Shown: positions 14,304 to 24,457, counted from the first letter of the stretch. The stretch: DNA of 64,000 bases from Streptomyces abyssalis (GCF_001751365.1 NZ_LJGT01000040.1:1221696-1285695); one strand, 5' to 3'. Translations and numbers: made by a program. Notes: generated by a model not told the origin, from the sequence alone.

Positions 14304-16322
14304 ATGACGGCCGAGCTGGTACGGGGACAGAACCACCCGTTGCCGCAGTCCCGTCTGGAGATCCGGGTCACCTCGGAGCGTCCGGTCATCGCCGGTGCGA
14401 CGCTCAACGACCAGGACGGCAGGATGCGGGAGGAGGGGTGGATCGCCCACCCCGCGCAGCCGCAGCTGCCCGGGCTGGAGGTGTCCCGGCAGGCGGCGGC
14501 CGAGCACCGCCTGGCGGTCGATCTCGACGCCCTGCCCGAGTCCGTCCACTGCGTCAACGTGCTGCTGGCCCTGCCCGCCGGGGCAGGCGGGCCGGTGCGC
14601 TTCGGGGAGCTGGCACCGCCGTTCGTGACCGTGACCGGGCTCGACGGAGCCGGGGTCGCGAACTGCACGCTCACCGGGCTCGACGCGGAGTCCGCCGTCC
14701 TCGCGCTGGAGCTCTACCGCCGGCAGGGCGGGTGGAAGGTCCGCGCGGTCGGGCAGGGCTACGCGGGCGGGCTCTCCGCGATGCTCGCGGACCAAGGACT
14801 CGGCCGCGCCCAGGAGTTGGCCGCGACGATCAACGAGGCGGTGGCCGCCGGCCGGGACCGTTCCGTGGCTCCGCCTCCGCCCCGTACGGACGGGGAACGT
14901 TCCCGTGAAGCCGCCGTCGGCGCCGCGGGAAGCGTCGCAGCGAGCGCCCCCGACAGCGGCGCGGGCGTGGCCGGCGCCGGAGACGCCCCCATCAGCTACC
15001 GGCATCCAGGCCGCGCCACCACGCCGCCTTCCGGGCCGCCGCCTTCCGTGCCGTCGTCTCCCGGTACGTCCGCCGCACCCGGCCGGACACCGGCGGCCGC
15101 ATCCGCGACACCGGGGTCTCCTGGGTCTCCTGGGTCACCGGAGCCGGGCCCGCACGTACCGGTCGCAGGCGACGCCAATGGCTGGAGCATGGACGAGCGG
15201 CTCTACAACCAGATCTGGGACATGTTCGAGGACTTGGCCCGTACGGTCGCGGCCTACCGCTCCGCGGTCGACTTCGCCGAGTCGCGGATGGAGCAGGAGC
15301 TGGACAAGGTGCTCTCCGATCCGCGCACACGCGTCGGCCCCGCGGCCGACGCGGCGCGCGGCGAGGCGCGCACCAAGCAGGCCCGGCTCGTCGAACAGGC
15401 CCGTGAGGTTCTCGACCGCGACCTGGGGCAGCTGAGCGCGGAGGCCGAGGTCGTCGAGCCGGCGCTGCCGCCCGCCTACGCCCGCTGGGACAACCCGGTC
15501 TGGCACGGATACCGGCCGCCCCTGGAGACGCCGATGGCCATGCGCCTGGGCGACCTCGCCCTTCCCGAGAGCGCCGGCCTCCGCATCCCGATGCTGGTGC
15601 GCCTGCCGCTTGAGCGGGGCCTGTGGATCGACAGCGGCCGCAGCGGCACGTCCGGCTCGTCCTCGCCGGGCCCGGCCGCCGCCTCGGTCGTGAGCTCCGA
15701 CGAACTGCGCCGTCTTGCGGCCGAGACCGCGACAGCCGTCGCCGCACGGCTGGCAGCGGTCCATCCCGCGGGCGACTTCACGCTCCACGTGATCGATCCG
15801 GCGGGCTCCGCCTCGGCCGCGCTCGCGCCGCTCGTGGAGAGCGGTGTGCTGCCCGAGCCGCCCGCCGCGGGCGCCGCCGGTGTGAGCACCGTGCTCGAAC
15901 AGCTCACCCGCCGCGTCGATTTGGTGCAGATGGCGGTCCGCAGCCGCGCCACGGACGCGCTGCCCGCCGATCTCGACACCGCCGAACAGCTCCTCGTCGT
16001 CCACGATTTCCCGCACGGGTTCGACGACCGCGCCGTCACACAGCTGCGCTATCTCGCCGACGAGGGCCCGTCCGTCGGAGTCCATCTGATGATGGTCGCC
16101 GACCTGGAGGACGCCCGCGCCTACGGCCCGGTGCTCTCACCGTTGTGGCGGGCGCTGCTGCGCATCACGCCCGTTCCGGACGATCACCTGGCCGATCCGT
16201 GGGTCGGCCACCACTGGACGTACGAGCCTCCGCTCGTGCCGCCCGGCAGCCAGGTGCTGACGCAGGTGCTGGGCCAGGTCGCGTCGGAGCGCGCACGGCG
16301 CACGCACGAGGCGGAGGGCTGA
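14304..16322 (+). CDS. TerD-like/FtsK-like chimeric protein without Walker A
   Basis: 672 residues. Residues 1-170 form a TerD-like beta-sandwich (VRGQNHPLP..., ...TGLDAESAVLALELYRRQGGWKVRAVGQGYAGGL), but the acidic calcium motifs of the neighbour are missing. A Pro/Ser/Gly-rich linker of about 120 residues follows. The middle region is a predicted coiled coil (ERLYNQIWDMFEDLARTVAAYR to about 400). The last roughly 270 residues look like the core of an FtsK-type ATPase: LRIPMLVRLPLERGLWID, FTLHVIDPAG, LLVVHDFPHGFDDRAVTQLRYLADEG and VGVHLMMVAD resemble Walker B and sensor strands. Where Walker A is expected there is a Gly/Ser-rich segment with no GKS. ATG with GGGGGAG upstream. Function unknown. 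Confidence 0.8.
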   Translation: MTAELVRGQNHPLPQSRLEIRVTSERPVIAGATLNDQDGRMREEGWIAHPAQPQLPGLEVSRQAAAEHRLAVDLDALPESVHCVNVLLALPAGAGGPVRFGELAPPFVTVTGLDGAGVANCTLTGLDAESAVLALELYRRQGGWKVRAVGQGYAGGLSAMLADQGLGRAQELAATINEAVAAGRDRSVAPPPPRTDGERSREAAVGAAGSVAASAPDSGAGVAGAGDAPISYRHPGRATTPPSGPPPSVPSSPGTSAAPGRTPAAASATPGSPGSPGSPEPGPHVPVAGDANGWSMDERLYNQIWDMFEDLARTVAAYRSAVDFAESRMEQELDKVLSDPRTRVGPAADAARGEARTKQARLVEQAREVLDRDLGQLSAEAEVVEPALPPAYARWDNPVWHGYRPPLETPMAMRLGDLALPESAGLRIPMLVRLPLERGLWIDSGRSGTSGSSSPGPAAASVVSSDELRRLAAETATAVAARLAAVHPAGDFTLHVIDPAGSASAALAPLVESGVLPEPPAAGAAGVSTVLEQLTRRVDLVQMAVRSRATDALPADLDTAEQLLVVHDFPHGFDDRAVTQLRYLADEGPSVGVHLMMVADLEDARAYGPVLSPLWRALLRITPVPDDHLADPWVGHHWTYEPPLVPPGSQVLTQVLGQVASERARRTHEAEG

Positions 16323-16519
16323 GCCGGACAGCGGTTCGGGCCGAGCTGCACGCATTCACGGCCACCGTCCTCGCGGCCGGCCCCTCCTGAGCCACGGTCG
16401 GTCCTGCGGCCTGCACTGTGCCGTGACTTGAGCACTGACTTGAGTCACGGTTCTTCTCGGTCTATGCCCTGACCTGGCTCTCTTTACGTTTCTTTGGCAT
16501 TGCTTTACTCTTCCTTGTG

Positions 16520-16635
16520 CGGAGGGGAGTACTCCCGGCACCAGCGGTGTCCCCGTCAGTACGGACCGGATGTGACCGGTCCCGGGGCGCCGGCCCGGCC
16601 ACGCGACGGCGTACGCCAGGTGGAGGAGACCTCCG
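16520..16635 (+). ncRNA. yybP-ykoY family (Mn2+) riboswitch upstream of terC
   Basis: P1 is CGGAGG (16520-16525) with CCTCCG (16630-16635). Directly inside it are the diagnostic GGGGAGTA (16524-16531) and GAGACC (16626-16631), with CGTCAGTACGG (16554-16564) and several GC-rich stems between. This is the layout of yybP-ykoY aptamers, which control Mn2+ efflux genes including TerC-family exporters. CCTCCGGC (16630-16637), which contains the 3' arm of P1, is also perfectly complementary to the terC ribosome-binding region GCCGGAGG (16654-16661). Formation of P1 would therefore release the Shine-Dalgarno. The family assignment is by motif recognition and was not scored with a covariance model. 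Confidence 0.75.
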
Positions 16636-16669
16636 GCCGATGCGCACACGCGAGCCGGAGGATTGATAC

Positions 16670-17644
16670 ATGGATGTCTCCCTGAACGTCTGGGCACTGA
16701 CGATCGTCGGTCTCTGCGCCCTCATCGCCGCCGACTTCTTCATCGGGGGCCGCAAACCGCACGAGGTCTCCCTCAAGGAGGCCGGGGCGTGGACCACAGT
16801 CTGGATCGTCCTGGCCGGACTCTTCGGGGTCGGGCTCTGGCTCTTCGGGACGCCCGAGGCATCGGGTGAGTTCTTCGCGGGGTTCATCACCGAGAAGTCG
16901 CTCAGCGTCGACAACCTCTTCGTCTTCGTGCTGATCATGGGGAAGTTCGCGGTGCCGGCCGCCTATCAGCAGCGGGTGCTGATGGTGGGTGTGCTGATCG
17001 CGCTGGTTCTCCGGGCCGTCTTCATCGCCGCGGGGGCCGCGATGATCTCGGCCTTCTCCTGGATCTTCTTCATCTTCGGGGCCTTCCTCATCTGGACTGC
17101 CTGGAAGCTCATCCAGGACGCCCGCGGAGGCCACGAGGAGGAGTACGAGGAGAACCGCTTCCTGAAGATGGTCGAGCGGCGCTTTCCCTCCACGAAGGAC
17201 TACCACGGCACGAAGCTGTTCGTCGTCGAGAACGGCAAGCGCCTGATGACGCCCATGCTGATCGTGATGCTGGCGATCGGCTCGACCGACGTGCTCTTCG
17301 CGCTGGACTCCATCCCGGCGATCTTCGGCCTCACCCAGGATCCGTACATCGTCTTCACCGCCAACGCCTTCGCCCTGATGGGCCTCCGGCAGCTGTACTT
17401 CCTCATCGGCGGCCTGCTGCAGAAGCTGGTGCACCTGTCCTACGGACTGTCGGTCATCCTCGGCTTCATCGGCGTCAAGCTGGTGCTGCACGCGCTGCAT
17501 GAGGCCGGCGTGCATGTGCCGGAGATCAGCATCCCCGTGTCCCTGGGCGTCATCTGCGCCGTGCTCGTCGTCACCACCCTCACGAGCCTCGCGGCCTCCC
17601 GTAAGAAGGCGGCCTCACCTGACAAGAAGGACGTGGACGCCTGA
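16670..17644 (+). CDS. TerC family integral membrane protein (probable Mn2+ exporter)
   Basis: 324 residues with about eight to nine transmembrane helices. The TerC signatures are present: the acidic intramembrane motif EKSLSVDNLFVF and the second repeat GSTDVLFALDSIPAIFGLT, which carry the metal-coordinating Asp residues, and NAFALMGLRQLYFL. A charged cytoplasmic loop lies near residues 143-178. TerC proteins export manganese, in part to metallate secreted enzymes. The riboswitch in front strongly supports that role over a tellurite-specific one. ATG at 16670 with CCGGAGG 8 nt upstream. Single gene ended by a strong hairpin. Confidence 0.95.
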   Translation: MDVSLNVWALTIVGLCALIAADFFIGGRKPHEVSLKEAGAWTTVWIVLAGLFGVGLWLFGTPEASGEFFAGFITEKSLSVDNLFVFVLIMGKFAVPAAYQQRVLMVGVLIALVLRAVFIAAGAAMISAFSWIFFIFGAFLIWTAWKLIQDARGGHEEEYEENRFLKMVERRFPSTKDYHGTKLFVVENGKRLMTPMLIVMLAIGSTDVLFALDSIPAIFGLTQDPYIVFTANAFALMGLRQLYFLIGGLLQKLVHLSYGLSVILGFIGVKLVLHALHEAGVHVPEISIPVSLGVICAVLVVTTLTSLAASRKKAASPDKKDVDA

Positions 17645-17691
17645 GCGGAGCGGTGCCCGGCCCGGCTAGGCCCGGCCGGGCACCGCTCCGC
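17645..17691. terminator. Bidirectional terminator between terC and the convergent secreted enzyme gene
   Basis: An 18-bp perfect stem, 17645-17662 with 17674-17691 (GCGGAGCGGTGCCCGGCC and its complement), has an 11-nt loop. It starts immediately after the terC stop and 13 nt from the convergent gene's stop. Confidence 0.85.
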
Positions 17692-17704
17692 CCGCCCTCC
17701 GCGA

Positions 17705-20700
17705 TCAGCGGGTGATCGTCACCTGCCGCTCCGTGCGCTCACCCGCCACTTCCACCTCCAGCGTGACGGTCCCCCGCCGGTGCGCGGTGAGCGTGCCGGT
17801 CCCCGGATCGTACGAAGCCGAGCAGCGGACCTGGTCCGCGGCGTTCCGGCCGCCCTTGACGCAGAGGTTGCCGGAGCCGGACCAGTCCGCGCTGAGCGGC
17901 CAGCCGGCCGGCACCTTCCGTGCGGACTCGCCCTCGCCCTGGGTGACGGTGGCCGCCGCCCGGGCCGACTTGCCGACTCGCAGCCGGGCCGGAGCCTCCA
18001 TCGCGAGGCCGTCGACATGTGCCCTGGTCTGAGCCGCGATCCAGTCCCGGGTGTGCCGATGGGCGTCCTGGTCGACGCCGAGCAGCGACCAGCCGGTGAA
18101 GCCGCCACGCTCCGGCGGTGCGGCCGGCGCCTTGCCCGAGTTCCCGTTGACCAGGTACGGCACGCCACGCACCCGGGACGCGTCGAACACGCCCGCGTGC
18201 GCGCCGATGAAGGCGGCCCCCTTGCCGGTACGGGCGCGGAAGTCGCCCAGCCAGTCCTCCAGCAGGTCCGCCTCCATGCGGTCCGTCAGCCGGCTCGCCT
18301 GCTGTCCCGTCGGGTCCCGGGGAGGCACGTGCTGCACGAGCGTCACCGACGAGACGGAGGGGTCATCCGCAGCGGCGTCCAACTGCCTCTGCAGTGCCTG
18401 CAGTTGGGCGTACCCGCCGCCGCGGACGGTGAGAGAGGAGGTGTCGAGGGTGATGAACCGGGTGCCCTTGTGGTCGAACGTGCGCTGTGGTGCGCCGAAT
18501 TCGGCGGTGAAGTTGGCGATGCTGCCTCCCATCACCTCGTGATTGCCCGGCACGTAGTACCACTCGACGGCTTCTCCCAGTTCCTCCTCCAGTACGCGGC
18601 GCGCGAAGCTCAGATCCTCCTTCGACCCTTCGTCGACCAGGTCACCGTTGACGATGACGAAGTCCGGCGCCGCCGCCCGTATCTCCCTCAGAGTGCGGCG
18701 GGCCTGCCGTACGACCGCGCTGTCCGGGTCGCGGGCCACGAACTGCGCGTCGGACATCACGGCGAAGCGCCAGTCGCGTCCCGCGACATCGGCCGCCGTC
18801 GAGATCAGCGGATCGTGCGGACGTGCCGTCTCCGGCAGTTCGACGTCCGGGGGAATGCGGGCCGTCAGCTCGTCGAGAACGACCTCGCCGGTGTACTGCT
18901 CGGCGGGCCTGGTCTCGGCGAGGTAGAAGCGGTGCAGCCTGAGCGGGTAGTTGACTGCTTCCGGGACCTCGAAGGCGATCTGCTGCCAGCCCTCCTCGGT
19001 GAGATGGGTGCCGCGCAGCACATGGTCGGTGCCGCCGGCGTCCTTCAGGTGCAGCGAGGGCCAGGCGCCCTTGCCGTCGCTCTTGATCCACATGGTGAAG
19101 CTCTGCGGCTGCCCCGGTACGGGCACCTCCGCCGGAGGTGTCGCGTACGCGGCGCGGGTGGCGTCGGACCGGCTGAAGTCGTAGGTCATCCTCAGCCCCG
19201 TGCCCTCCCTGCCGCCGGGATCTGCGGCGAGTGAGCCCTCGGCACGTGCAGCGCTGAACTTCCAGTCCGCGGCGTCGTCGAAGCCGGCGGTCCGCTCCTC
19301 GTGCAGCCCGACCGTGACGGCCAGTTTCGTCGTGCGGCCCTGGACCTCGACCGTCACCAGGCCGGACGCCGACTCCTGGCCGGGCCGTGCCGTCACGGTG
19401 AAGCCGCCCCGGGCACTGTCCGGACGGATGGAGAAGAGCGAACGGTCGTACTCCAGGCGCGCGTCGGCCGGGTCCACGGGCGCGCTGGTGCCGCCGGCGT
19501 CGAAACCGACGATGCCGAACGAACCCTCGGCGCCGCCGTCCGCCAGTCCGACACGTTCACGGGTCGGGCTGATGCGGGAGAGACCGCCGATGACCGACAG
19601 ATGCGTGGATCCGCGCGCCTCGCCCCGGTGTGCCATGACCCGGGTCGAGCCGGCGCGGCGGGCATGGAAGACACCGTCGCCGTCGACCCGTCCGACGCCG
19701 GGACGGGCCGCCGACCAGCGCGGACTGCCGTCGGCCGGACCGTAGGACTCGTCGTAGCCCGACGCGGTCAACTTCCTTGTCAGGCCCGGGAAGACGCGCT
19801 CGGGGTGACCTGTCGGCATGTTGTCCGCGGTGGGCGCGGCTGCCGGGTCGGCCGCCGTCTCCACCCAGAAGTCCTTGAGCGCTCCACTGCCCTCGGGAGC
19901 GGTCAGCGCCAGCCCGTTGGGCACCTCGCGCTCCTCCCCGTCGGACGGAGCGTTCTCCAACTGGAGGCGTTCGGTGCCCGGTTCCCGCGCAAGGAGGGTG
20001 GACGAGCCGCCGCCGTCCAGGTTGAGGGCGTTGTAGGCACCCAAGTCCTCCATCATCAGGGCGAGTTCGGTGAGCGTCACACCGCCGGAGGCCGCCTGGC
20101 GTCCGTCCACCGACATCACGTGCATCGTCGTGCCGTCCTTGGAGAAGCCGACCGCGGTACGCGGAGCCGTCGCGTTGTTGGGCCTGCCCTCCCAGTTCTG
20201 CGGCTGCCCGTCCACGACCAGCAGGCCCCGGCCGCCGACCGCGGTGCGCGGTACGGGACTGCCGTCGTCCGTACGGGCGTGGTATTCGAGCGAGACGCGG
20301 TCACCCACCCGCAGCCCGTCCAGTCTCTGCGCGCCGGTGTCCCGGCCGACCAGCACGGTGGTGCCCTCGGCTATCGGGCCGCTGCCGGGCTCGTCGACGA
20401 CCTGGGTCACGCGGCCGTGCCGCAGCCGCACCTCGGTCGATTCGGGATCACTGTCGGTGGTGAGCGCCCGGTCTGCCGTTCCCCAGCGGGAGTTGTAGGC
20501 GCCTATGCCGTTCTCCGGGACGTTGGCCGCGTTGTAGGCGGTCAGCGAGTGCTTGCCCCCGGGGAGGGTGAGGGTGCCCTCGAAGTAGAGCCCCAGTATC
20601 CGGCCGGCCGCGTCCCGGCCGAAGCCGAGGGAGTCGCTGTTGCCGGCGGCGGGGGAGTGCGTCACGTGGCCGTTGCGCACGCCCGGGCCGAGCGGCGCCC

Positions 20701-21202
20701 CCGTCTCGTCGATGTCGAAGAAGTCGGCGTTGAAGGCCGCGACGGTACGGCGGCCCTCGCCCGGATCGTGGGCCTCCGCCTGCTCGCTCAGCGGCCGGCG
20801 GGTGGAGACCTCACCGGAGGAGAGGTAGTCGGCACGGGTGCCGCCGCCACTGTCGCTGTTGCTGTGCCCGTCGGCGCTGCCGCCGTCGCCGAGTTCGACG
20901 CTGAGAGCGTCGGCCCGCAGCCACTTGTCCGGCTCCAGCCGCTGGAACGAGGTGAGCCGGGCGCCGGGTGCCACGGGGCGGCTGGTGCGGGACAGCTCCA
21001 TGCCTTCGCCGCCGGGGACGCCGACGGGGTCGCCCGTCGCCGCCGGCTGCGCTGCGCTGATCCGAGTGGTCGCGGGGAGTACGGGGGCGGCCGCGGCCGC
21101 GTTCGCCGACGGCGGCTGAATCACCGTCAGAAACGAAAAAGCGGTCACTGCGCTGAGCAGTGACCGGGCGAGGACTCTTCTGCGTACGTTTACTCGTATC
21201 AC
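17705..21202 (-). CDS. Large secreted phosphodiester glycosidase / metallophosphoesterase multidomain protein
   Basis: 1165 residues. Twin-basic N-terminus and signal peptide ending near SANA-A (about 35). Domain order: NAGPA-type phosphodiester glycosidase (about 130-425, with AAFNADFFD, RTAVGFSKDG and NALNLDGGGSSTLL), Ig-like beta segments (about 430-640), a carbohydrate-binding-like beta-sandwich (about 650-790), and a calcineurin-like metallophosphoesterase (about 800-1060, with VMSDAQF, VNGDLVDEG, YVPGNHE and IGAHAGVF). A C-terminal Ig-like domain ends the protein. It probably removes phosphodiester-linked sugars or other phosphodiesters in the cell wall or soil polymers. GTG at 21202 is chosen because AGGGGAT lies just upstream and the signal peptide starts there. 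The longer frame begins with non-signal sequence. Confidence 0.88.
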   Translation of the reverse strand: MIRVNVRRRVLARSLLSAVTAFSFLTVIQPPSANAAAAAPVLPATTRISAAQPAATGDPVGVPGGEGMELSRTSRPVAPGARLTSFQRLEPDKWLRADALSVELGDGGSADGHSNSDSGGGTRADYLSSGEVSTRRPLSEQAEAHDPGEGRRTVAAFNADFFDIDETGAPLGPGVRNGHVTHSPAAGNSDSLGFGRDAAGRILGLYFEGTLTLPGGKHSLTAYNAANVPENGIGAYNSRWGTADRALTTDSDPESTEVRLRHGRVTQVVDEPGSGPIAEGTTVLVGRDTGAQRLDGLRVGDRVSLEYHARTDDGSPVPRTAVGGRGLLVVDGQPQNWEGRPNNATAPRTAVGFSKDGTTMHVMSVDGRQAASGGVTLTELALMMEDLGAYNALNLDGGGSSTLLAREPGTERLQLENAPSDGEEREVPNGLALTAPEGSGALKDFWVETAADPAAAPTADNMPTGHPERVFPGLTRKLTASGYDESYGPADGSPRWSAARPGVGRVDGDGVFHARRAGSTRVMAHRGEARGSTHLSVIGGLSRISPTRERVGLADGGAEGSFGIVGFDAGGTSAPVDPADARLEYDRSLFSIRPDSARGGFTVTARPGQESASGLVTVEVQGRTTKLAVTVGLHEERTAGFDDAADWKFSAARAEGSLAADPGGREGTGLRMTYDFSRSDATRAAYATPPAEVPVPGQPQSFTMWIKSDGKGAWPSLHLKDAGGTDHVLRGTHLTEEGWQQIAFEVPEAVNYPLRLHRFYLAETRPAEQYTGEVVLDELTARIPPDVELPETARPHDPLISTAADVAGRDWRFAVMSDAQFVARDPDSAVVRQARRTLREIRAAAPDFVIVNGDLVDEGSKEDLSFARRVLEEELGEAVEWYYVPGNHEVMGGSIANFTAEFGAPQRTFDHKGTRFITLDTSSLTVRGGGYAQLQALQRQLDAAADDPSVSSVTLVQHVPPRDPTGQQASRLTDRMEADLLEDWLGDFRARTGKGAAFIGAHAGVFDASRVRGVPYLVNGNSGKAPAAPPERGGFTGWSLLGVDQDAHRHTRDWIAAQTRAHVDGLAMEAPARLRVGKSARAAATVTQGEGESARKVPAGWPLSADWSGSGNLCVKGGRNAADQVRCSASYDPGTGTLTAHRRGTVTLEVEVAGERTERQVTITR

Positions 21203-21385
21203 AACATCCCCTGTAAACACGGGTGTTCCGTGCGCTATCTGCGCACAGCGCCGCAAAGGGTCTCAGCGGTGACCGGTCCGCACCAGATGTCCGGAAGAAA
21301 ATTCGAAAAGAACCGTGGCCGTCAACTCCCGTGCTGTGCCGTCCAGTTGGAGCACACGGGGGAAACGGGAGCCGAAGACGGAGCA

Positions 21386-21440
21386 CCGCGCGGCGGCGGG
21401 GGAGTCCGGAGATGTTCCCGAATCCCCCGCCGCCGCGCGG
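21386..21440 (-). terminator. Very strong uvrA terminator hairpin
   Basis: CCGCGCGGCGGCGGGGGA (21386-21403) and its exact complement (21423-21440) give an 18-bp perfect GC-only-rich stem with a 19-nt loop, 65 nt beyond the uvrA stop. The rest of 21203-21505 holds no ORF that I can support. It should include the promoter of the secreted enzyme. Confidence 0.85.
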
Positions 21441-21505
21441 CGGATGTGAACTGTGAACGTACGGGACCGGCAACGTGCCCTGCCGGACGGGCCGCGGGCG
21501 GCTAC

Positions 21506-24457
21506 CTACCGCTTGGTCTTCGAGGCCCGCTTCCGCGCCGCGCTCCCGCCGGACGAAGCACCCTTGCGTACCGGGGCCTTGCCGCTGCCGGCCGGCGGCG
21601 GCGCGTCGCTCACCCGGTCGCCCAGCACGTCCCGCAGGAACTTCCCTGTATGACTCGCAGGGATCGCCGCCACCTGCTCCGGGGAGCCCTCGGCGACGAC
21701 GAGGCCACCGGCGTACCCGCCCTCCGGGCCCATGTCGACGACCCAGTCCGCGGTCTTGATGACGTCCAGGTTGTGCTCGATGACGATCACTGTGTTGCCC
21801 TTGTCGACCAGGCCGTCCAGCACCGAGATGAGCTTGCGGATGTCCTCGAAGTGCAGCCCCGTCGTGGGCTCGTCGAGCACGTACACGGTGCGCCCCGTGG
21901 AGCGCTTCTGCAGCTCGCTCGCCAGCTTCACGCGCTGGGCCTCGCCGCCGGAGAGCGTCGGAGCGGGCTGCCCGAGCCGTACGTAACCCAGGCCCACGTC
22001 GTTGAGCGTCCGCAGATGGCGGGCGATGGCGGGCACCGCCTCGAAGAACTCCGTCGCCTGTTCGATGGGCATCTCCAGCACCTCGGAGATGCTCTTGCCC
22101 TTGTAGTGGACCTCCAGTGTCTCCCGGTTGTAGCGCGCGCCGTGGCAGACCTCGCACGGCACGAACACGTCCGGCAGGAAGTTCATCTCGATCTTGATAG
22201 TGCCGTCGCCGGAGCAGTTCTCGCACCGGCCGCCCTTGACGTTGAAGGAGAAGCGCCCCGGCTGATAGCCGCGCACCTTCGCCTCCGTCGTCTCCGCGAA
22301 GAGCCTGCGCACATGGTCGAAGACCCCTGTGTACGTCGCGGGGTTGGAGCGCGGTGTGCGGCCGATCGGCGACTGGTCGACGTGCACGACCTTGTCCACC
22401 AGATCGTCGCCGTCGACCCGGGTGTGCCGCCCGGGCACCGACTTGGCGTTGTTCAGCTCGCGGGCGAGATGGGTGTAGAGGATGTCGTTGACGAGGGTGG
22501 ACTTGCCCGACCCGGAGACGCCGGTCACCGCCGTGAGCACGCCCAGCGGGAAGGAGACGTCGATGTCGCGGAGGTTGTTCTCCCGCGCCCCGCGCACCGT
22601 CAGCTGACGCTCCGGATCGGCCGGCCTGCGCACCTGCGGAAGCGGAATGCTCTTCCTCCCGGCCAGGTAGTCGCCGGTCACCGATTCGGCGGTCTCCAGG
22701 AGTTCCTTCATGGGGCCGCTGTGCACGACCTTGCCGCCATGCTCGCCGGCGCCCGGACCGATGTCCACGACCCAGTCGGACGCCTTGATGGTGTCCTCGT
22801 CGTGCTCGACGACGATCAGCGTGTTGCCCAGATCCCGCAGCCGCACCAGCGTCTCGATCAGACGGTGGTTGTCGCGCTGGTGCAGCCCGATCGAGGGCTC
22901 GTCCAGCACGTACAGCACACCCACCAGGCCCGAACCGATCTGTGTGGCCAGCCGGATGCGCTGCGCCTCGCCGCCGGAGAGCGTCCCGGCGGCGCGGTTG
23001 AGCGTCAGATAGTCCAGGCCGACGTCGACGAGGAAGCGGAGCCGCTCGTTGACCTCCTTCAGGACCCGCTCGGCGATCTTCTTGTCCCTGTCGGTGAGCG
23101 TCATCTCCCGCAGGAAGTCGGCGCATTCGCTGATCGACATCGCCGAGATCTCGGCGATCGACTTCCCCTGCATCGTCACCGCGAGCACGACCGGCTTCAG
23201 CCGGGTGCCGTCGCAGGTGGGGCAGGGCACCTCACGCATGTAGCCCTCGAAGCGCTCCCTGCTGCTGTCGGTCTCCGCCTCCTGATGACGCCGCTTGACG
23301 AAGGGCACGACACCCTCGAAGGCCGTGGTGTAGGCGCGCTCCCGCCCGTACCGGTTGCGGTAGCGCACCTCGATCTGCGTCCTGTGCCCGTGCAGGAGTG
23401 CCTTCTTGGCCCGCTGCGGCAGTCCGGCCCAGGGGATGTCCGTACGGAAGCCGAGCGCGTCGGCGAGCGCGCCGATGAGGCGGCCGAAGTAGTCCCGGGT
23501 GTGCCCGTGCGACCACGGGTGCAGGGCCCCTTCGTCCAGCGACTTCTCCTCGTCCGGGACGATCAGCTCCGGGTCGACCTCCATCCGCGTGCCGATGCCC
23601 GTGCAGTCGGGGCAGGCGCCGAAGGGCGAGTTGAAGGAGAAGGTGCGCGGCTCCAGTTCCTCGAACGAGAGGTCGTCGTACGGGCAGTAGAGGTGCTCCG
23701 AGAACATCCGCTCGCGCTGCGGGTCGTCCTCGTCCAGGTCGACGAAGTCGAGGATCACCATGCCGCCCGAGAGTCCGAGCGCCGTCTCGACGGAGTCCGT
23801 CAGCCGCCGCTTCGCGCTCTCCTTGACGGTGAGACGGTCGACGACGACCTCGATCGTGTGCTTCTCCTGCTTCTTCAGCTTCGGCGGTTCGGACAGCTGG
23901 ACGGTCTGCCCGTCGACGCGCGCCCTGCTGTAGCCCTTCGTCTGCAGCTCGTTGAAGAGGTCGACGTACTCGCCCTTGCGTTCGCGCACCAGCGGCGAGA
24001 GCACCTGGAAGCGGGTGCCCGGCTCCAGGCCGAGCACCCTGTCGACGATGGCCTGCGGCGACTGGCGGGTGATGGGGCGGCCGCACTCCGGGCAGTGCGG
24101 CTTGCCGATGCGTGCGAAGAGCAGCCGGAGGTAGTCGTAGACCTCGGTGATCGTGCCGACCGTCGAGCGCGGGTTGCGCGAGGTCGACTTCTGGTCGATG
24201 GACACCGCGGGCGAGAGACCCTCGATGAAGTCCACATCGGGCTTGTCCATCTGACCGAGGAACTGCCTGGCGTACGCGGACAGCGACTCGACGTAGCGGC
24301 GCTGGCCCTCCGCGAAGATCGTGTCGAAGGCCAGGGAGGACTTGCCCGACCCCGACAGACCGGTGAAGACGATGAGGGAGTCGCGCGGGAGGTCGACCGA
24401 GACATTCCGGAGATTGTGCTCGCGAGCGCCACGGACAAGGAGACGGTCAGAGGCCAC
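21506..24457 (-). CDS. uvrA: Excinuclease ABC subunit UvrA
   Basis: 983 residues. Damage-recognition ATPase of nucleotide excision repair with two ABC modules: first Walker [10 protein letters not shown] near residue 35 and second GVSGSGKST near 645, with [12 protein letters not shown] and [12 protein letters not shown] signatures. Zinc-binding cysteines occur as CPEC, CPDC, CPTC and CENC/CEVC pairs. A Lys-rich tail closes the protein. The GTG at 24457 ([16 protein letters not shown]) has AAGGTG 9 nt upstream and matches the family's start. The GTG four codons earlier has no site. It has no match to the DNA-damage promoter seen at uvrB. Confidence 0.97.
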   Translation of the reverse strand: MASDRLLVRGAREHNLRNVSVDLPRDSLIVFTGLSGSGKSSLAFDTIFAEGQRRYVESLSAYARQFLGQMDKPDVDFIEGLSPAVSIDQKSTSRNPRSTVGTITEVYDYLRLLFARIGKPHCPECGRPITRQSPQAIVDRVLGLEPGTRFQVLSPLVRERKGEYVDLFNELQTKGYSRARVDGQTVQLSEPPKLKKQEKHTIEVVVDRLTVKESAKRRLTDSVETALGLSGGMVILDFVDLDEDDPQRERMFSEHLYCPYDDLSFEELEPRTFSFNSPFGACPDCTGIGTRMEVDPELIVPDEEKSLDEGALHPWSHGHTRDYFGRLIGALADALGFRTDIPWAGLPQRAKKALLHGHRTQIEVRYRNRYGRERAYTTAFEGVVPFVKRRHQEAETDSSRERFEGYMREVPCPTCDGTRLKPVVLAVTMQGKSIAEISAMSISECADFLREMTLTDRDKKIAERVLKEVNERLRFLVDVGLDYLTLNRAAGTLSGGEAQRIRLATQIGSGLVGVLYVLDEPSIGLHQRDNHRLIETLVRLRDLGNTLIVVEHDEDTIKASDWVVDIGPGAGEHGGKVVHSGPMKELLETAESVTGDYLAGRKSIPLPQVRRPADPERQLTVRGARENNLRDIDVSFPLGVLTAVTGVSGSGKSTLVNDILYTHLARELNNAKSVPGRHTRVDGDDLVDKVVHVDQSPIGRTPRSNPATYTGVFDHVRRLFAETTEAKVRGYQPGRFSFNVKGGRCENCSGDGTIKIEMNFLPDVFVPCEVCHGARYNRETLEVHYKGKSISEVLEMPIEQATEFFEAVPAIARHLRTLNDVGLGYVRLGQPAPTLSGGEAQRVKLASELQKRSTGRTVYVLDEPTTGLHFEDIRKLISVLDGLVDKGNTVIVIEHNLDVIKTADWVVDMGPEGGYAGGLVVAEGSPEQVAAIPASHTGKFLRDVLGDRVSDAPPPAGSGKAPVRKGASSGGSAARKRASKTKR

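Noticed and set aside
19301-21163. 620-residue plus-strand ORF opposite the secreted glycosidase
   Set aside because: Shadow frame rich in Arg/Gly/Val with no motifs, whereas the minus-strand frame has clear domains and a signal peptide.
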